Source: Rickettsia sp. MEAM1 (Bemisia tabaci) | GTDB lineage: Bacteria > Pseudomonadota > Alphaproteobacteria > Rickettsiales > Rickettsiaceae | Direction of reading: 5' to 3' | Assembly (NCBI RefSeq): GCF_002285905.1 | Contig: NZ_CP016305.1 | Location: 186,001-250,000 of the forward strand | Length of the DNA stretch: 64,000 bases | Shown: positions 37,103 through 45,449 of the stretch, piece after piece | Position numbering within the stretch: position 1 is the first letter of the stretch | Layout of the letters: the number at the start of each line of letters is the position of its first letter | Notes under the pieces: model-generated | What the model was told of the DNA's origin: nothing | What the model saw: the letters and a program-made list of their open reading frames with translations, nothing else | Databases searched by the model: none | Made by a program: the position numbers and the translations under genes

Positions 37103-37864
37103 ATGACAAAAAAGAAACCTCCTAAAGTTTATAAAAATGTATGTATGACACATGATTATCTATACGAAGAAGGAAAAAAATTCTATCAAGAAGCTATAAA
37201 CATAGAACTGCCACAAGAGAGAGATCTAACTCCAGATAAAGAAAAGAATTTTAATGCAGCTAAAGAAACTTATTTTAAAGCCATACTATATTTTCAAGGA
37301 GCTATGCTTTTAGGAAGTAAAGATGCTTGTGCATATTTGAATGCATTTTATAACAAAAATCATTTAGGAATCGACAATCAATATGCAAGTAATTTAATAA
37401 AAATGCTGAGTACTATAACAAAATATACAGATCATATAAATAGGACAAATTCCATATATTTAAAGAATTTTGGAATAATCAGTGATTCTGATCTTAAAGA
37501 GCTAGCTTTTATAGAAACAGGAATAATTAATATTGCATCCAAAAGCTGGGATAAAATTCCTGTTCCTGAGTACTTAATTCTTACTAATATACAAACCATT
37601 ATAAGAGATTTTAATAATCCTTTACCCCCTGAAGGTCGCTTAATTACTAATATAAGCGTTTTTGATGGTAGGAAGGAAGTATTTAAAAAAATAGAACTGG
37701 AAGAAGAAGAAAAAGAGCAAGAGCTATTAAGTGCATTCACTATATTAAATAACGATACTGCTTCTGGGGTAGTGAAAAAACAAATATTTAATGACAAATC
37801 AACAAAATTAATGGGAGAAAATCTAGACTTACTAGATGGTGCAGTACTTTGCACTATATCTTAA
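37103..37864 (+). CDS. Sel1/TPR-like repeat protein ending in a CaaX-type motif (CTIS)
   Basis: The 253-residue protein matches no named family that I recognise. A repeat-like helix pair AILYFQGAMLLGSKDACAYLNAFY near residue 65 resembles the three neighbours. A highly charged stretch (KKIELEEEEKEQELL) lies near 198. There is no signal peptide. The final four residues are C-T-I-S, an acceptable CaaX box for host farnesyltransferase. A secreted-effector role is inference only. It begins 14 bp after the preceding gene and ends 8 bp before the next start. Confidence 0.65.
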   Translation: MTKKKPPKVYKNVCMTHDYLYEEGKKFYQEAINIELPQERDLTPDKEKNFNAAKETYFKAILYFQGAMLLGSKDACAYLNAFYNKNHLGIDNQYASNLIKMLSTITKYTDHINRTNSIYLKNFGIISDSDLKELAFIETGIINIASKSWDKIPVPEYLILTNIQTIIRDFNNPLPPEGRLITNISVFDGRKEVFKKIELEEEEKEQELLSAFTILNNDTASGVVKKQIFNDKSTKLMGENLDLLDGAVLCTIS

Positions 37865-37871
37865 AAAAGGA

Positions 37872-39255
37872 ATGAAACCGATGAAAGAAAAATTACCTCA
37901 TCTTTATGAAATAATAAAAAAGGCATTAAGCGATTATGATGAATATATTGAAATACCTCTTAGAACATCAAAGGATTTAGAAATAACACAAAATAATGAA
38001 GCAGTTCTAATTGAACTATACAAAAGATTAAAAGAAATATTCGTTTATGGCGAAGCAAAAGCATCTTGGTATCTAGCTCAATTCTATTAAATGGTTGGTT
38101 ATTTGAAAAAGATTGTACGATAGGCAATTTTATTATTGCAATAGGAATAAAGCTTGGTTCTATAAGATGTGCAAATAATGGATTTAAAGGTGACATATCA
38201 AAAGATTTAAAAAATTTAGCCAAAGATTGTGCTAAAACTATTAAAAATACCAAAAATCAATATCAATTAGATATAAATAGTATTATTACTGACGAAATAA
38301 AGAAAAATGCCGAATCTAATTTTAAAAGAAATTTAGAAAATACTGAATTAAAAAATATATTTGAACCAAAATTTTTTCCTACCTCTTTAGATATATTACA
38401 AGAAGCATTACTATATTATTCTCAAAATATAAAATTACCTCTTACCCAATCAAAAGATAGCACATTAACAGTAACACAAGATAATAAATATATTATATCC
38501 AAAATATGTGTAAAATTAAAAGAAGCTTTAGTTTGTGGTCAAGAAAATGCCGCTTGGTACTTAGCTCAATTTTATTATAATGGCTGGTTGGTTGAAAAAA
38601 ATATTATTTATGGAGACTTTATACTTGCGATAGGAAAGCATTTTGAATCTAAAAAATACTCTAATAGCGATTATAAAGGTGAAGATATTTTAGCAGATTA
38701 CTTACAAAAATTAGTTACAGTTTGTGCTAGTTCTATCTCCGATAATAAATATTTATACCGAACAGGTATTAATGATACAATGAAACTAAATGCAGAAAAG
38801 GCTATTATATAAATTTAAACAATACTGATTTAAAAGACATATTTGATATTTCAGAATCAACTATTATTCCCACAATTTCCGCTCCTTTACCTAGTACTAC
38901 ACACCAACCATCTAATACAGTAAGGCGAGCTACTCAAAGCGATATAAAAGACTTCAAAAATAAAAAAACTACTAATATAAAAAAAACAAAAAGTACAATA
39001 GATTATAATATTAACGTTGAAAAAGATGAAGAAACAAATTCAGGCAACAAACCTACTAGTATACCCAAAACACAAAGCGAAGTAAATTATAACTCTGCTA
39101 CTACTGGGGGGGTTGAAGAAAAAACTTTAGTATCAAGAGGCGATAATTATTATTATGAACAACCTATTAACACATCAGAACCACAAAAAATCGGAAATGA
39201 TGATGATGGAACTTCAGTATTAGGGAAACAAGGATGTACTTGTTTAATAATGTAA
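37872..39255 (+). pseudogene. Two-repeat Sel1/TPR-like protein with two frameshifts and a CLIM C-terminus
   Basis: The gene starts MKPMKEKLPHLYEII (ribosome site AAAAAAGGA) and contains two tandem units of about 155 residues, each with a WYLAQFY core. Aligning the units shows two single-base deletions. One is near 38089 (TATTAAATGG against TATTATAATGG), and one is near 38811, after which the frame continues open from 38812 for 148 codons. That last part is a Thr/Lys-rich tail ending GKQGCTCLIM, where C-L-I-M is a CaaX motif. Restored length is about 460 residues. Either a recent pseudogene or, less likely, sequence errors. Confidence 0.72.
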
Positions 39256-39273
39256 TAAATTTTAAGGTATATT

Positions 39274-39798
39274 TTGAAAATCGTAGAAATAAATAATAAA
39301 GAAATTTTTTATTTACTGCCTGAAAATCAGTTACTTGAAAAAGGTCTGCGACAAGTTAAGATATTATCTATTTTTGAGACAATTTGGGATTCTTATGCTG
39401 AAAAAGCGATAAATTTATTATTTGAGTCGGCTGTTGAAAATCTAACCTGTGCTATGCTGCTTGGCGAAGAAAAAGCTATTTTGCCTCTTGCACAACTTTA
39501 TTCTAAAGGTACTATTTATGGCATTTTACCGGATTTAGTCTTCAGTGATTATATTATCTTACTAGGACGAAAACTTGAATATGAAATATGTAATGATATC
39601 CCTTTGCAACTTATCACTAATACTAAATATTTTGATAAACAGTTAGAAGATCTAGCTATTATTATTATTTCTAATACCTTATTCTACTATTCTAATTTTA
39701 GATGTATAGGGGAAGATATTAAAAAAAAATCATTAGGGATTGTAATAAGCAGTTTAAAGAAGAATGGCATTTTTGTAAATTTGAATATCCTGATTTAA
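39274..39798 (+). CDS. Small Sel1/TPR-like paralogue
   Basis: The 174-residue protein contains NLTCAMLLGEEKAILPLAQLYSKGTIYG, the best match in the cluster to a Sel1-like helix pair, followed by DYIILLGRKLEYE, which parallels DFILAIGKHFESK in the neighbour. The start is TTG at 39274 behind TAAGG. It lacks a CaaX end and a signal peptide. It may be a fourth family member shortened by decay. Function is unknown. Confidence 0.6.
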   Translation: MKIVEINNKEIFYLLPENQLLEKGLRQVKILSIFETIWDSYAEKAINLLFESAVENLTCAMLLGEEKAILPLAQLYSKGTIYGILPDLVFSDYIILLGRKLEYEICNDIPLQLITNTKYFDKQLEDLAIIIISNTLFYYSNFRCIGEDIKKKSLGIVISSLKKNGIFVNLNILI

Positions 39799-39925
39799 CG
39801 TTATCATCTTTGAGATATTGGAGGAAGAGCAGGATTCAGTAACTGTAACAGGTGAAACTTTGGATGATAATAAATGTTTAATGTCTTGATTGGGTTCTTT
39901 TGCTGTTGCATGGCTTGGTTTTTCT

Positions 39926-40021
39926 GTCATTGCGAGAAAGTTATGTAATAACCAACGAAGCAATCTTAGGAGTTTTACTTCATGAGATTGCCCCGCCACT
40001 TTCAGTGGCTCGCAATGACAT
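39926..40021. repeat. Palindromic repeat, 'gtcattgcgag' family
   Basis: gtcattgcgagaaagtta... to ...ggctcgcaatgacat, with an inner caatctta...tgagattg pairing. Related copies lie at 44157, 52438 and, shortened, 58052. It runs to the stop of the hydrolase gene. Confidence 0.82.
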
Positions 40022-40025
40022 CCAT

Positions 40026-40733
40026 TTAATACAAAAACAACTTCTTCTGACTCTTCGATTCTTCGTTTACATTATTATTATTTTGTGGATAACCATGATC
40101 TAATGTTTTCAAATAATCCCCTATTGCTTTAGAAAATTCTTCCATTTTATAACGAAAGAAATGGTCAGCACCGCTAATAATTTTACATCCAACCTTAATA
40201 TGAGCTTGTTGTTTAGATAACTTACTTGCTAAATCTTTTACTGCTTCAGCTGAAACTATACTATCACTATCACCTTGTAGTACAAATCCTGGAATAGGAC
40301 AAGGCGAGAGGAATAAAAAATCATATTTATTTACTGGAGGTGAAATAGCAATAAAGTTATTTATTTCAGGGCGTCTCATAACCAGCTGCATAGCTATCCA
40401 TGCACCGAATGAAAACCCTAATACTAAGTTAGACTGAGCGTTTGGATTATTCTGCTGTAACCAATCAAGTCCTGTTCCGGCATCTATAACCTCACCCACT
40501 CCATTATTAAAGTTACCCTCTGAATGCCCTACTCCTCTGAAGTTAATACGTAGAACTGTATAGCCATGCTCAGATAAAACTTTATAGGCGTTATACACTA
40601 CTGTATTATTCATATCACCGCCATGCAAAGGATGGGGATGAAGAACCAATGCAACAGGAGCATTATATGCTTCTGCTTTTACATATATTCCTTCGATTCT
40701 ACCTTCTGGACCGTTAAAATAAATTCGCGACAT
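40026..40733 (-). CDS. Alpha/beta hydrolase
   Basis: The 235-residue protein has an oxyanion-type HPHPLHGGDMNNTV near residue 32, nucleophile GFSFGAW with Ser near 108, acid in LQGDSDSIV and His in GADHFF. This set is typical of the small COG2945-like hydrolases common in proteobacteria. The substrate is unknown. The C-terminal 15 residues (asparagine- and lysine-rich) run close to a repeat. No signal peptide is seen. Confidence 0.88.
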   Translation of the reverse strand: MSRIYFNGPEGRIEGIYVKAEAYNAPVALVLHPHPLHGGDMNNTVVYNAYKVLSEHGYTVLRINFRGVGHSEGNFNNGVGEVIDAGTGLDWLQQNNPNAQSNLVLGFSFGAWIAMQLVMRRPEINNFIAISPPVNKYDFLFLSPCPIPGFVLQGDSDSIVSAEAVKDLASKLSKQQAHIKVGCKIISGADHFFRYKMEEFSKAIGDYLKTLDHGYPQNNNNVNEESKSQKKLFLY

Positions 40734-40774
40734 AATTATTTGTAATATTTAATTTGTTTTTGTTAATAAACTTT

Positions 40775-40961
40775 GCGTCATTGCGAGCGAAAACTTTATC
40801 ATCCTGTCATCCCGTGGTCAAGCCAATAGTACCAGACAATTATTATTCTATATCATTCCCGCGTAGGCGGGAATCCATCATAAAGCGAGCTTTTAATTTA
40901 AAAAACTTGCTGCTTTTATGTTTATTTTTCTGGATTCCCGCTTCCGCGGGAATGACATTAA
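40775..40961. repeat. Repeat block with a full 'gtcattcc' palindrome at 40852-40960
   Basis: It begins with a cgtcattgcgagcg half, then gtcatcccgtggtcaagcc, and ends in the catt/cccgcgtaggcggg ... ttccgcgggaatgacat palindrome. No gene is supported in the block. Confidence 0.82.
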
Positions 40962-40972
40962 GTCTATGCATA

Positions 40973-41413
40973 TCAAGAGAACACTGCCCTCTCGACTGCC
41001 TCAGCATTATGCTGCACTAAATCTTTCGCTATTTCTTTAGTAATCATCTTTTTTAGACCATTTTTAAGCTCATGACGAACGCAACCAAGCATTTGCGGTT
41101 CAGCAACTATAATTAGCTCTTTATATTTACCTTGGTCATGACCTACTGCTTTTTCTAAATGTTTTATAACGCTTTTTGCTGCTTCTTTATGCTCTATATC
41201 TTTTAAAGAAGTATGAGGCTCAAACAATGAAGCAGGCGTAGATTTATTTTGGTATAAACTCTGTCTTTTTTCTCTATGGTGGTGATGCTCTTCCAAATCT
41301 AAAGGTAACTTTAAAGGCTTATTATTAGTAATTTTAACTCCTTGAGCATCGTAAAGCATCATTTGCTTACTATCGATAACTGCAATTAATTTTAATGCTG
41401 TTGTATTATTCAT
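40973..41413 (-). CDS. Host-attachment-family protein (eRF1-like fold)
   Basis: The 146 residues match the family called host attachment protein after an Agrobacterium/Rhizobium gene: LKLIAVIDSKQMMLYDAQG at the start, a central HKEAAKSVIKHLEKAVG, ELIIVAEPQMLGCVRHEL and a C-terminal KEIAKDLVQHNAEAVERAV. The fold is like part of peptide release factors. The family name reflects one mutant phenotype; a cytosolic role is just as possible. A His-rich EEHHHHREK loop lies near residue 41. Confidence 0.85.
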   Translation of the reverse strand: MNNTTALKLIAVIDSKQMMLYDAQGVKITNNKPLKLPLDLEEHHHHREKRQSLYQNKSTPASLFEPHTSLKDIEHKEAAKSVIKHLEKAVGHDQGKYKELIIVAEPQMLGCVRHELKNGLKKMITKEIAKDLVQHNAEAVERAVFS

Positions 41414-41526
41414 AATACCTCCATAAGAATAGTTGGTAATTGTATGATAATACTAATTATTTCTTAATCCAAGACTAATTTAATACAAATAACAAATTAC
41501 ATTAGTAATTTGCTATTCGAGTAAGT

Positions 41527-42087
41527 ACTAAACAACCCTCAGCTATAAGCTGAGGGGTTATAAAGTGGAATCGATTAGAAATCGATCATCATTCACAGGT
41601 TCACCTTCCTGTTCATCAATATAGTGCTGTATCATTTCATCAGTTATATTACCTGAACTGACTGCCATATAGCCCCTAGCCCACAAATGATTGCCCCAAA
41701 ATTGTTTTCGTAAATGAGTAAATTCTTGCAATAAAATTCTTGAGCTAATGCCTTTTAAATACTGTACTAACTTGCTAAGAGATATTTGCGGCTTATATGA
41801 GATAAATATATGTACGTGATCACATGATATTTTCCCTGAAATTATATGTACTTCATGTTCCATACAAATCTGCCTCAGTAAATCTCTAGTCCTTTCCGAT
41901 ACTTTGCCTATCAATATTCTCTTCCTATATTTTGGTATCCATATAAGATGCACTTTTAAATCATACTGACTATGACTATTCTTTCTATAACTTCTCATAT
42001 TTCTTGATATAAATTCATTGCTAAAGCAATTTCATTATATCTTCCCTTCGCCTAAAGGCGAGGGATTTTTGATCCCCGAAGGGGGAC
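41527..42087 (-). mobile_element. IS200/IS605-type element, copy 2 (561 bp)
   Basis: It is reversed relative to copy 1 and of identical length. It inserted just after the plsC stop, whose TAA is part of the TTAAT target, so plsC is undamaged. Right-end hairpin CCCTCAGCTATAAGCTGAGGG and left-end gggggac sequences are present. Confidence 0.9.
41558..41998 (-). CDS. tnpA: IS200/IS605-family HUH transposase TnpA, copy 2
   Basis: The 146-residue product differs from copy 1 at one visible residue (HVHI for HVHM at position 64). His61, His63 and Tyr126 are retained, so it is probably functional. Confidence 0.95.
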   Translation of the reverse strand: MRSYRKNSHSQYDLKVHLIWIPKYRKRILIGKVSERTRDLLRQICMEHEVHIISGKISCDHVHIFISYKPQISLSKLVQYLKGISSRILLQEFTHLRKQFWGNHLWARGYMAVSSGNITDEMIQHYIDEQEGEPVNDDRFLIDSTL

Positions 42088-42088
42088 A

Positions 42089-42814
42089 TTAATTTAATAA
42101 TTTTTGCTTTTCACTATTAATTATCTCTTCAATCTTATCATTAAGAATCCGCACTTCGGTCTGTTCTACCTCTTCTTTTTCTATTACTCCAATAATTTTT
42201 ACCTTTATAGTTCCAGGCTGTTTAAACCAAAAGCCTCTAGGCCAAAATAAGCCGGCATTATGTGCCATCATTACTATCGGCACTTTAGTAATAGAAGCAA
42301 GCTTTACAGCACTTGGCTTAAATTTTACTGTTCTATCAGGCGGAACTTTTGTTGATTCAGGAAATATTATTAACCATAAACCTTCCTTGATTTTTTCCTC
42401 ACCCTCTCTTAAAATTTGAGCAACTGAACTATTAGTGCCACGATTTACTGCAATCGGCTTAACCATACGAAGTCCCCAACCAAGTAGCGGTATATTAAAT
42501 AGTTCACGCTTTAATACCCATGAATGTTTAGGGATAATAAGCTGCATAAACATCTGATCCCAAAAGGATTGATGGTTAGATACAACTATTGAAATGGTTT
42601 TAGGCAATTTCTCAAGTCCCTCTACCTCGTATTTCAAACCACAACAAATTTTTGCAAGCCACACAAAAGCATAAGAAAAGATAACAGCGATCCTATATCT
42701 TATTTGATAGTTGACATTGAAAAACGTTACGGGTATGTAACATATAAGAAAAAAGATAAAAGTAAATAACGATAATAATCCGTAAAATGATAAAATTCTT
42801 AAACGCCAAAGCAT
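42089..42814 (-). CDS. plsC: 1-acyl-sn-glycerol-3-phosphate acyltransferase
   Basis: The 241-residue protein has two N-terminal hydrophobic stretches, the acyltransferase motif NHQSFWD near residue 78, FPES near 152 and a following GTNSSVAQILREG segment. It converts lysophosphatidate to phosphatidate at the inner membrane. It is full length; its stop coincides with the IS200 target. Confidence 0.93.
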   Translation of the reverse strand: MLWRLRILSFYGLLSLFTFIFFLICYIPVTFFNVNYQIRYRIAVIFSYAFVWLAKICCGLKYEVEGLEKLPKTISIVVSNHQSFWDQMFMQLIIPKHSWVLKRELFNIPLLGWGLRMVKPIAVNRGTNSSVAQILREGEEKIKEGLWLIIFPESTKVPPDRTVKFKPSAVKLASITKVPIVMMAHNAGLFWPRGFWFKQPGTIKVKIIGVIEKEEVEQTEVRILNDKIEEIINSEKQKLLN

Positions 42815-42874
42815 ATAGTAAAAATTAAATATTAATTTGGTATACCTTTAATACTTCAAGATTTGGTAAATACT

Positions 42875-42990
42875 CGATGAACTTCAAAAATTGGCTACGT
42901 CGTTCTATAAGTACTGCGGTGCTCACGTATTAAGTATACGCTCCGCTCCTCGTCTTATAAACTCCTTGCTCTTTTTGAAGTTGATCTTCG
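42875..42990. repeat. Palindromic repeat, 'ggctacgtc' family, plus a degraded tail
   Basis: gatgaacttcaaaaattggctacgtc... to ...ctttttgaagttgatcttcg. The next 70 bp (to about 43060, tttcgggattcgtctttgctcacg) look like part of another repeat. The rest of the 325-bp plsC-trpS gap shows no gene. Confidence 0.8.
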
Positions 42991-43139
42991 TATAAGCCAA
43001 ATTTCGGGATTCGTCTTTGCTCACGTAGTTTATCTACGCTTGTGCAGACTCACCGCTTATTTGACTTACCAACTTTTGAAGTATTTGCGGTATATATATA
43101 ACATATATTTATTAATGAATACAATAATAAAGGTATAAA

Positions 43140-44132
43140 ATGAAAAAAACTGTTCTTTCAGGTGTGCAAGCCACTGGTTCTTTGCATCTTGGTAACTATT
43201 TAGGTTCGATTCGAAACTGGGTTAAAATGCAGGAAGAATATAATTGTTTTTTCTTTTTGGCTGATCTGCATTCTATTACTGTTGATATAGCACCTAGTGA
43301 ACTTAAAAGATCGGTTATCGAAACTTTAGCAATTTATCTAGCAGCAGGTCTTGACCCTAATAAAGTCACAATCTTTGCTCAGAGTATGGTAAAAGAACAT
43401 GCTGAACTCGCTTGGTTGCTAAATTGCGTAACACCGCTCGGCTGGTTAAAACGCATGACGCAGTTTAAGGATAAGGCTGGAAAGGACCAAGAAAAGGCGT
43501 GCCTTGGGCTTTTTTCCTATCCAGTACTTATGGCTGCTGATATACTGATATATAAAGCCGATATAGTGCCTGTTGGTAAGGACCAAAAGCAGCATTTGGA
43601 GCTAACTAGAGATATCGCCGGCGTAATTAATAGGAAATTTAATAAGGAAATTTTAAAAGTACCTGATGTTTTAATTGGTGGCTCAGGAACAAGAATTATG
43701 AGTCTTAGAGATGGCAGTAAAAAAATGAGCAAATCCGATTCTTCAGATTTTTCTCGTATTAATTTAAGAGATGATAATGATCTTATTCATCAAAAAATTA
43801 AAAAAACCAAAACAGATCATTTAAGTTTTGTCAGTTATGATAAAGAAGCAAGACCAGAGATTAGTAATTTATTAGACATCTATACAAGCTTATCAGAAGA
43901 AAAACTTGAGAATATAATTCAGAACTATGAGAATCAAGGCTTTGCCAAATTTAAAGAAGATTTAGCAGAAATTATTATTACTAACTTGCAACCTATGCGT
44001 GATAAATATTTAGAGTTAATGAATGATCAGGAATATTTACTCAAAATACTTCACCAAGGTGCAGAGAAAGCAAGAATTAGAGCGTCTGAAACTGTAAATG
44101 AGTTAAAAGAACAATTTGGCTTCGTGATATGA
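43140..44132 (+). CDS. trpS: Tryptophan--tRNA ligase
   Basis: The 330-residue class Ic synthetase has GVQATGSLHLGNYLGS and KKMSKSD near residue 196, with the central GKDQKQHLELTRDIA. It charges tRNA-Trp. It is full length, with start MKKTVLSG typical of the family. Confidence 0.96.
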   Translation: MKKTVLSGVQATGSLHLGNYLGSIRNWVKMQEEYNCFFFLADLHSITVDIAPSELKRSVIETLAIYLAAGLDPNKVTIFAQSMVKEHAELAWLLNCVTPLGWLKRMTQFKDKAGKDQEKACLGLFSYPVLMAADILIYKADIVPVGKDQKQHLELTRDIAGVINRKFNKEILKVPDVLIGGSGTRIMSLRDGSKKMSKSDSSDFSRINLRDDNDLIHQKIKKTKTDHLSFVSYDKEARPEISNLLDIYTSLSEEKLENIIQNYENQGFAKFKEDLAEIIITNLQPMRDKYLELMNDQEYLLKILHQGAEKARIRASETVNELKEQFGFVI

Positions 44133-44156
44133 AGTAGATTTTGAGGGATACCAAAT

Positions 44157-44264
44157 CGTCATTGCGAGGAAATTACGGAGTAATTGTACGTACGCAATCT
44201 CAGGAATTTTATACTGTTTTATGAGATTGCCGCGTCGATGCTAGCATCTCCTCGTAATGACGAA
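44157..44264. repeat. Palindromic repeat, 'gtcattgcgag' family
   Basis: cgtcattgcgaggaaattacgg... pairs with ...catctcctcgtaatgacg, with inner gcaatctca/tgagattgc. It lies in the 261-bp gap between trpS and the tRNA gene, which otherwise shows no coding feature. Confidence 0.82.
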
Positions 44265-44393
44265 AAAGTCGCTCCACACAACAATGCTGATTTAATAAGA
44301 CCTTGTTGCTAATTTTCCAAATTAAACGAACATAGTAAAGATTTTTTACGATTTCTCTTGAATTATGCTATATTTTTTGCTATGAATCTTCTT

Positions 44394-44483
44394 GGATAGG
44401 TGGCCGAGCGGTTTAAGGCACTAGTCTTGAAAACTGGCGTACGGTCAACCGTACCGTGGGTTCGAATCCCACCCTATCCGCCA
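44394..44483 (+). tRNA. tRNA-Ser (anticodon TGA), CCA encoded
   Basis: The acceptor stem GGATAGG pairs with CCTATCC, followed by G and CCA. The anticodon arm is CTAGT-CTTGAAA-ACTGG, giving anticodon TGA, which reads UCA. A long variable arm (TACGGT-CAA-CCGTA) fits class II tRNAs, and the T-loop is GGTTCGAATCC. The gene marks the left border of the sugar island. Confidence 0.95.
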
Positions 44484-44566
44484 GCTCTAAAAAATCCTTT
44501 ATTACTTATAGTTTACCTGTTGAAAAAGCAAAAATATCATCAAATATTTTTCAAAAAATTCCCTGC

Positions 44567-45124
44567 TTATAAAATAATATTTATATTTTTTGGTAAATAT
44601 TTAGAATATCTTTCTAAAGAATTTTTTATTGCTTCAAAGGATATTGTAAAAAAATAATCTTTGTCTGTTTCATCTACTTTAATAGCTCCAAATCTTTCAT
44701 GAAATCTCCAAACAGATTCATTTTCTTTTCTTACATCAAAGTGAGCCTTAGTAAAACCTAGGCTAAGTGCATAACTATATATGATTAAAGCTGACTCAAT
44801 AGAGTAGCCACTTGGTGTATTAGCCTTTAAAATCCATGATCCCCAACAAAATGAATCTTCTTGAGCATCATAAAGTCGCACTGTTCCAACTTGCTCTAAA
44901 TTTTGATCTTGGATTAAAAAATATAATTGGGAATTATCTTGCTTGTATTTTTTAATCCATTCAATTTGTTGTAATAAATCGTTAAAGGTTGAAGAGAGAT
45001 ATTTAGATTTAGTAGTATCAGTTCTTAGGTTTAAAATAAACGAACTATCTTCTACCTCTACATCACGTAATATTAGGTGATTGCCAATAATTTGTTTGGG
45101 TTTTATAAAGCTTATTTGGGGCAT
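44567..45124 (-). CDS. GNAT-family acetyltransferase, possibly acting on an amino sugar
   Basis: The 185-residue protein fits the RimJ/PseH-type GNAT fold: N-terminal LILRDVEVEDSSFIL, central strand VGTVRLYDAQEDSFCWGSWIL, and C-terminal AHFDVRKENESVWRFHERFGA, where the NxxxxR/FHxxxGF-type ending is conserved. These enzymes use acetyl-CoA. Next to a dTDP-amino-sugar pathway it could N-acetylate the 3-amino sugar; this is inference from position. The opposite orientation and a 325-bp gap argue for separate transcription. Confidence 0.75.
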   Translation of the reverse strand: MPQISFIKPKQIIGNHLILRDVEVEDSSFILNLRTDTTKSKYLSSTFNDLLQQIEWIKKYKQDNSQLYFLIQDQNLEQVGTVRLYDAQEDSFCWGSWILKANTPSGYSIESALIIYSYALSLGFTKAHFDVRKENESVWRFHERFGAIKVDETDKDYFFTISFEAIKNSLERYSKYLPKNINIIL

Positions 45125-45449
45125 AGGGATTTGAAAAAATAATTATTTTAATTTCAAATAAAAATATTTTTATATTTACAATTATGCAAGAAAATAATAT
45201 AATAGACGCTTTATTAGGAACTAATTAGTTGATATATATTTTGAGCATGTAATTTTGTTGCTAAGCTAATTAGTTATAGATATTACTCCTCTTGCCTAAT
45301 CTCAAATTCATTTTGACTGTATACTCATTATTAATTTAAAGAATTATTTCTACAAAACTTTAAGGAATTCATATTTTAGTTCCTTGCTTTACTTTTAACT
45401 CTCTAAGTTATTTGATATATACAAATTATTACTTTAAATCTTGTAATTT
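45125..45449. promoter_or_regulatory. Gene-free divergent spacer ahead of the sugar island
   Basis: These 325 bp separate the leftward GNAT gene from the rightward GT61 gene, so promoters for both are expected here. They are very AT-rich. A loose candidate for the rightward promoter is TTGCTT at about 45384 with an AT-rich hexamer before tatatacaaat near 45415. No repeat, RNA or gene is clear. Confidence 0.35.

Noticed and set aside
39754..40103. Two short opposing frames near the fourth Sel1-like gene
   Set aside because: Both read through the palindromic repeat at 39926-40021 and overlap real genes.
40754..41020. 88-codon frame with SFPRRRES
   Set aside because: This is the standard translation of the repeat family and overlaps the host-attachment gene.
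44400..44657. 85-codon frame reading MAERFKALVLKTG...
   Set aside because: Its first 28 codons are the tRNA-Ser gene and the rest overlaps the GNAT gene on the other strand.
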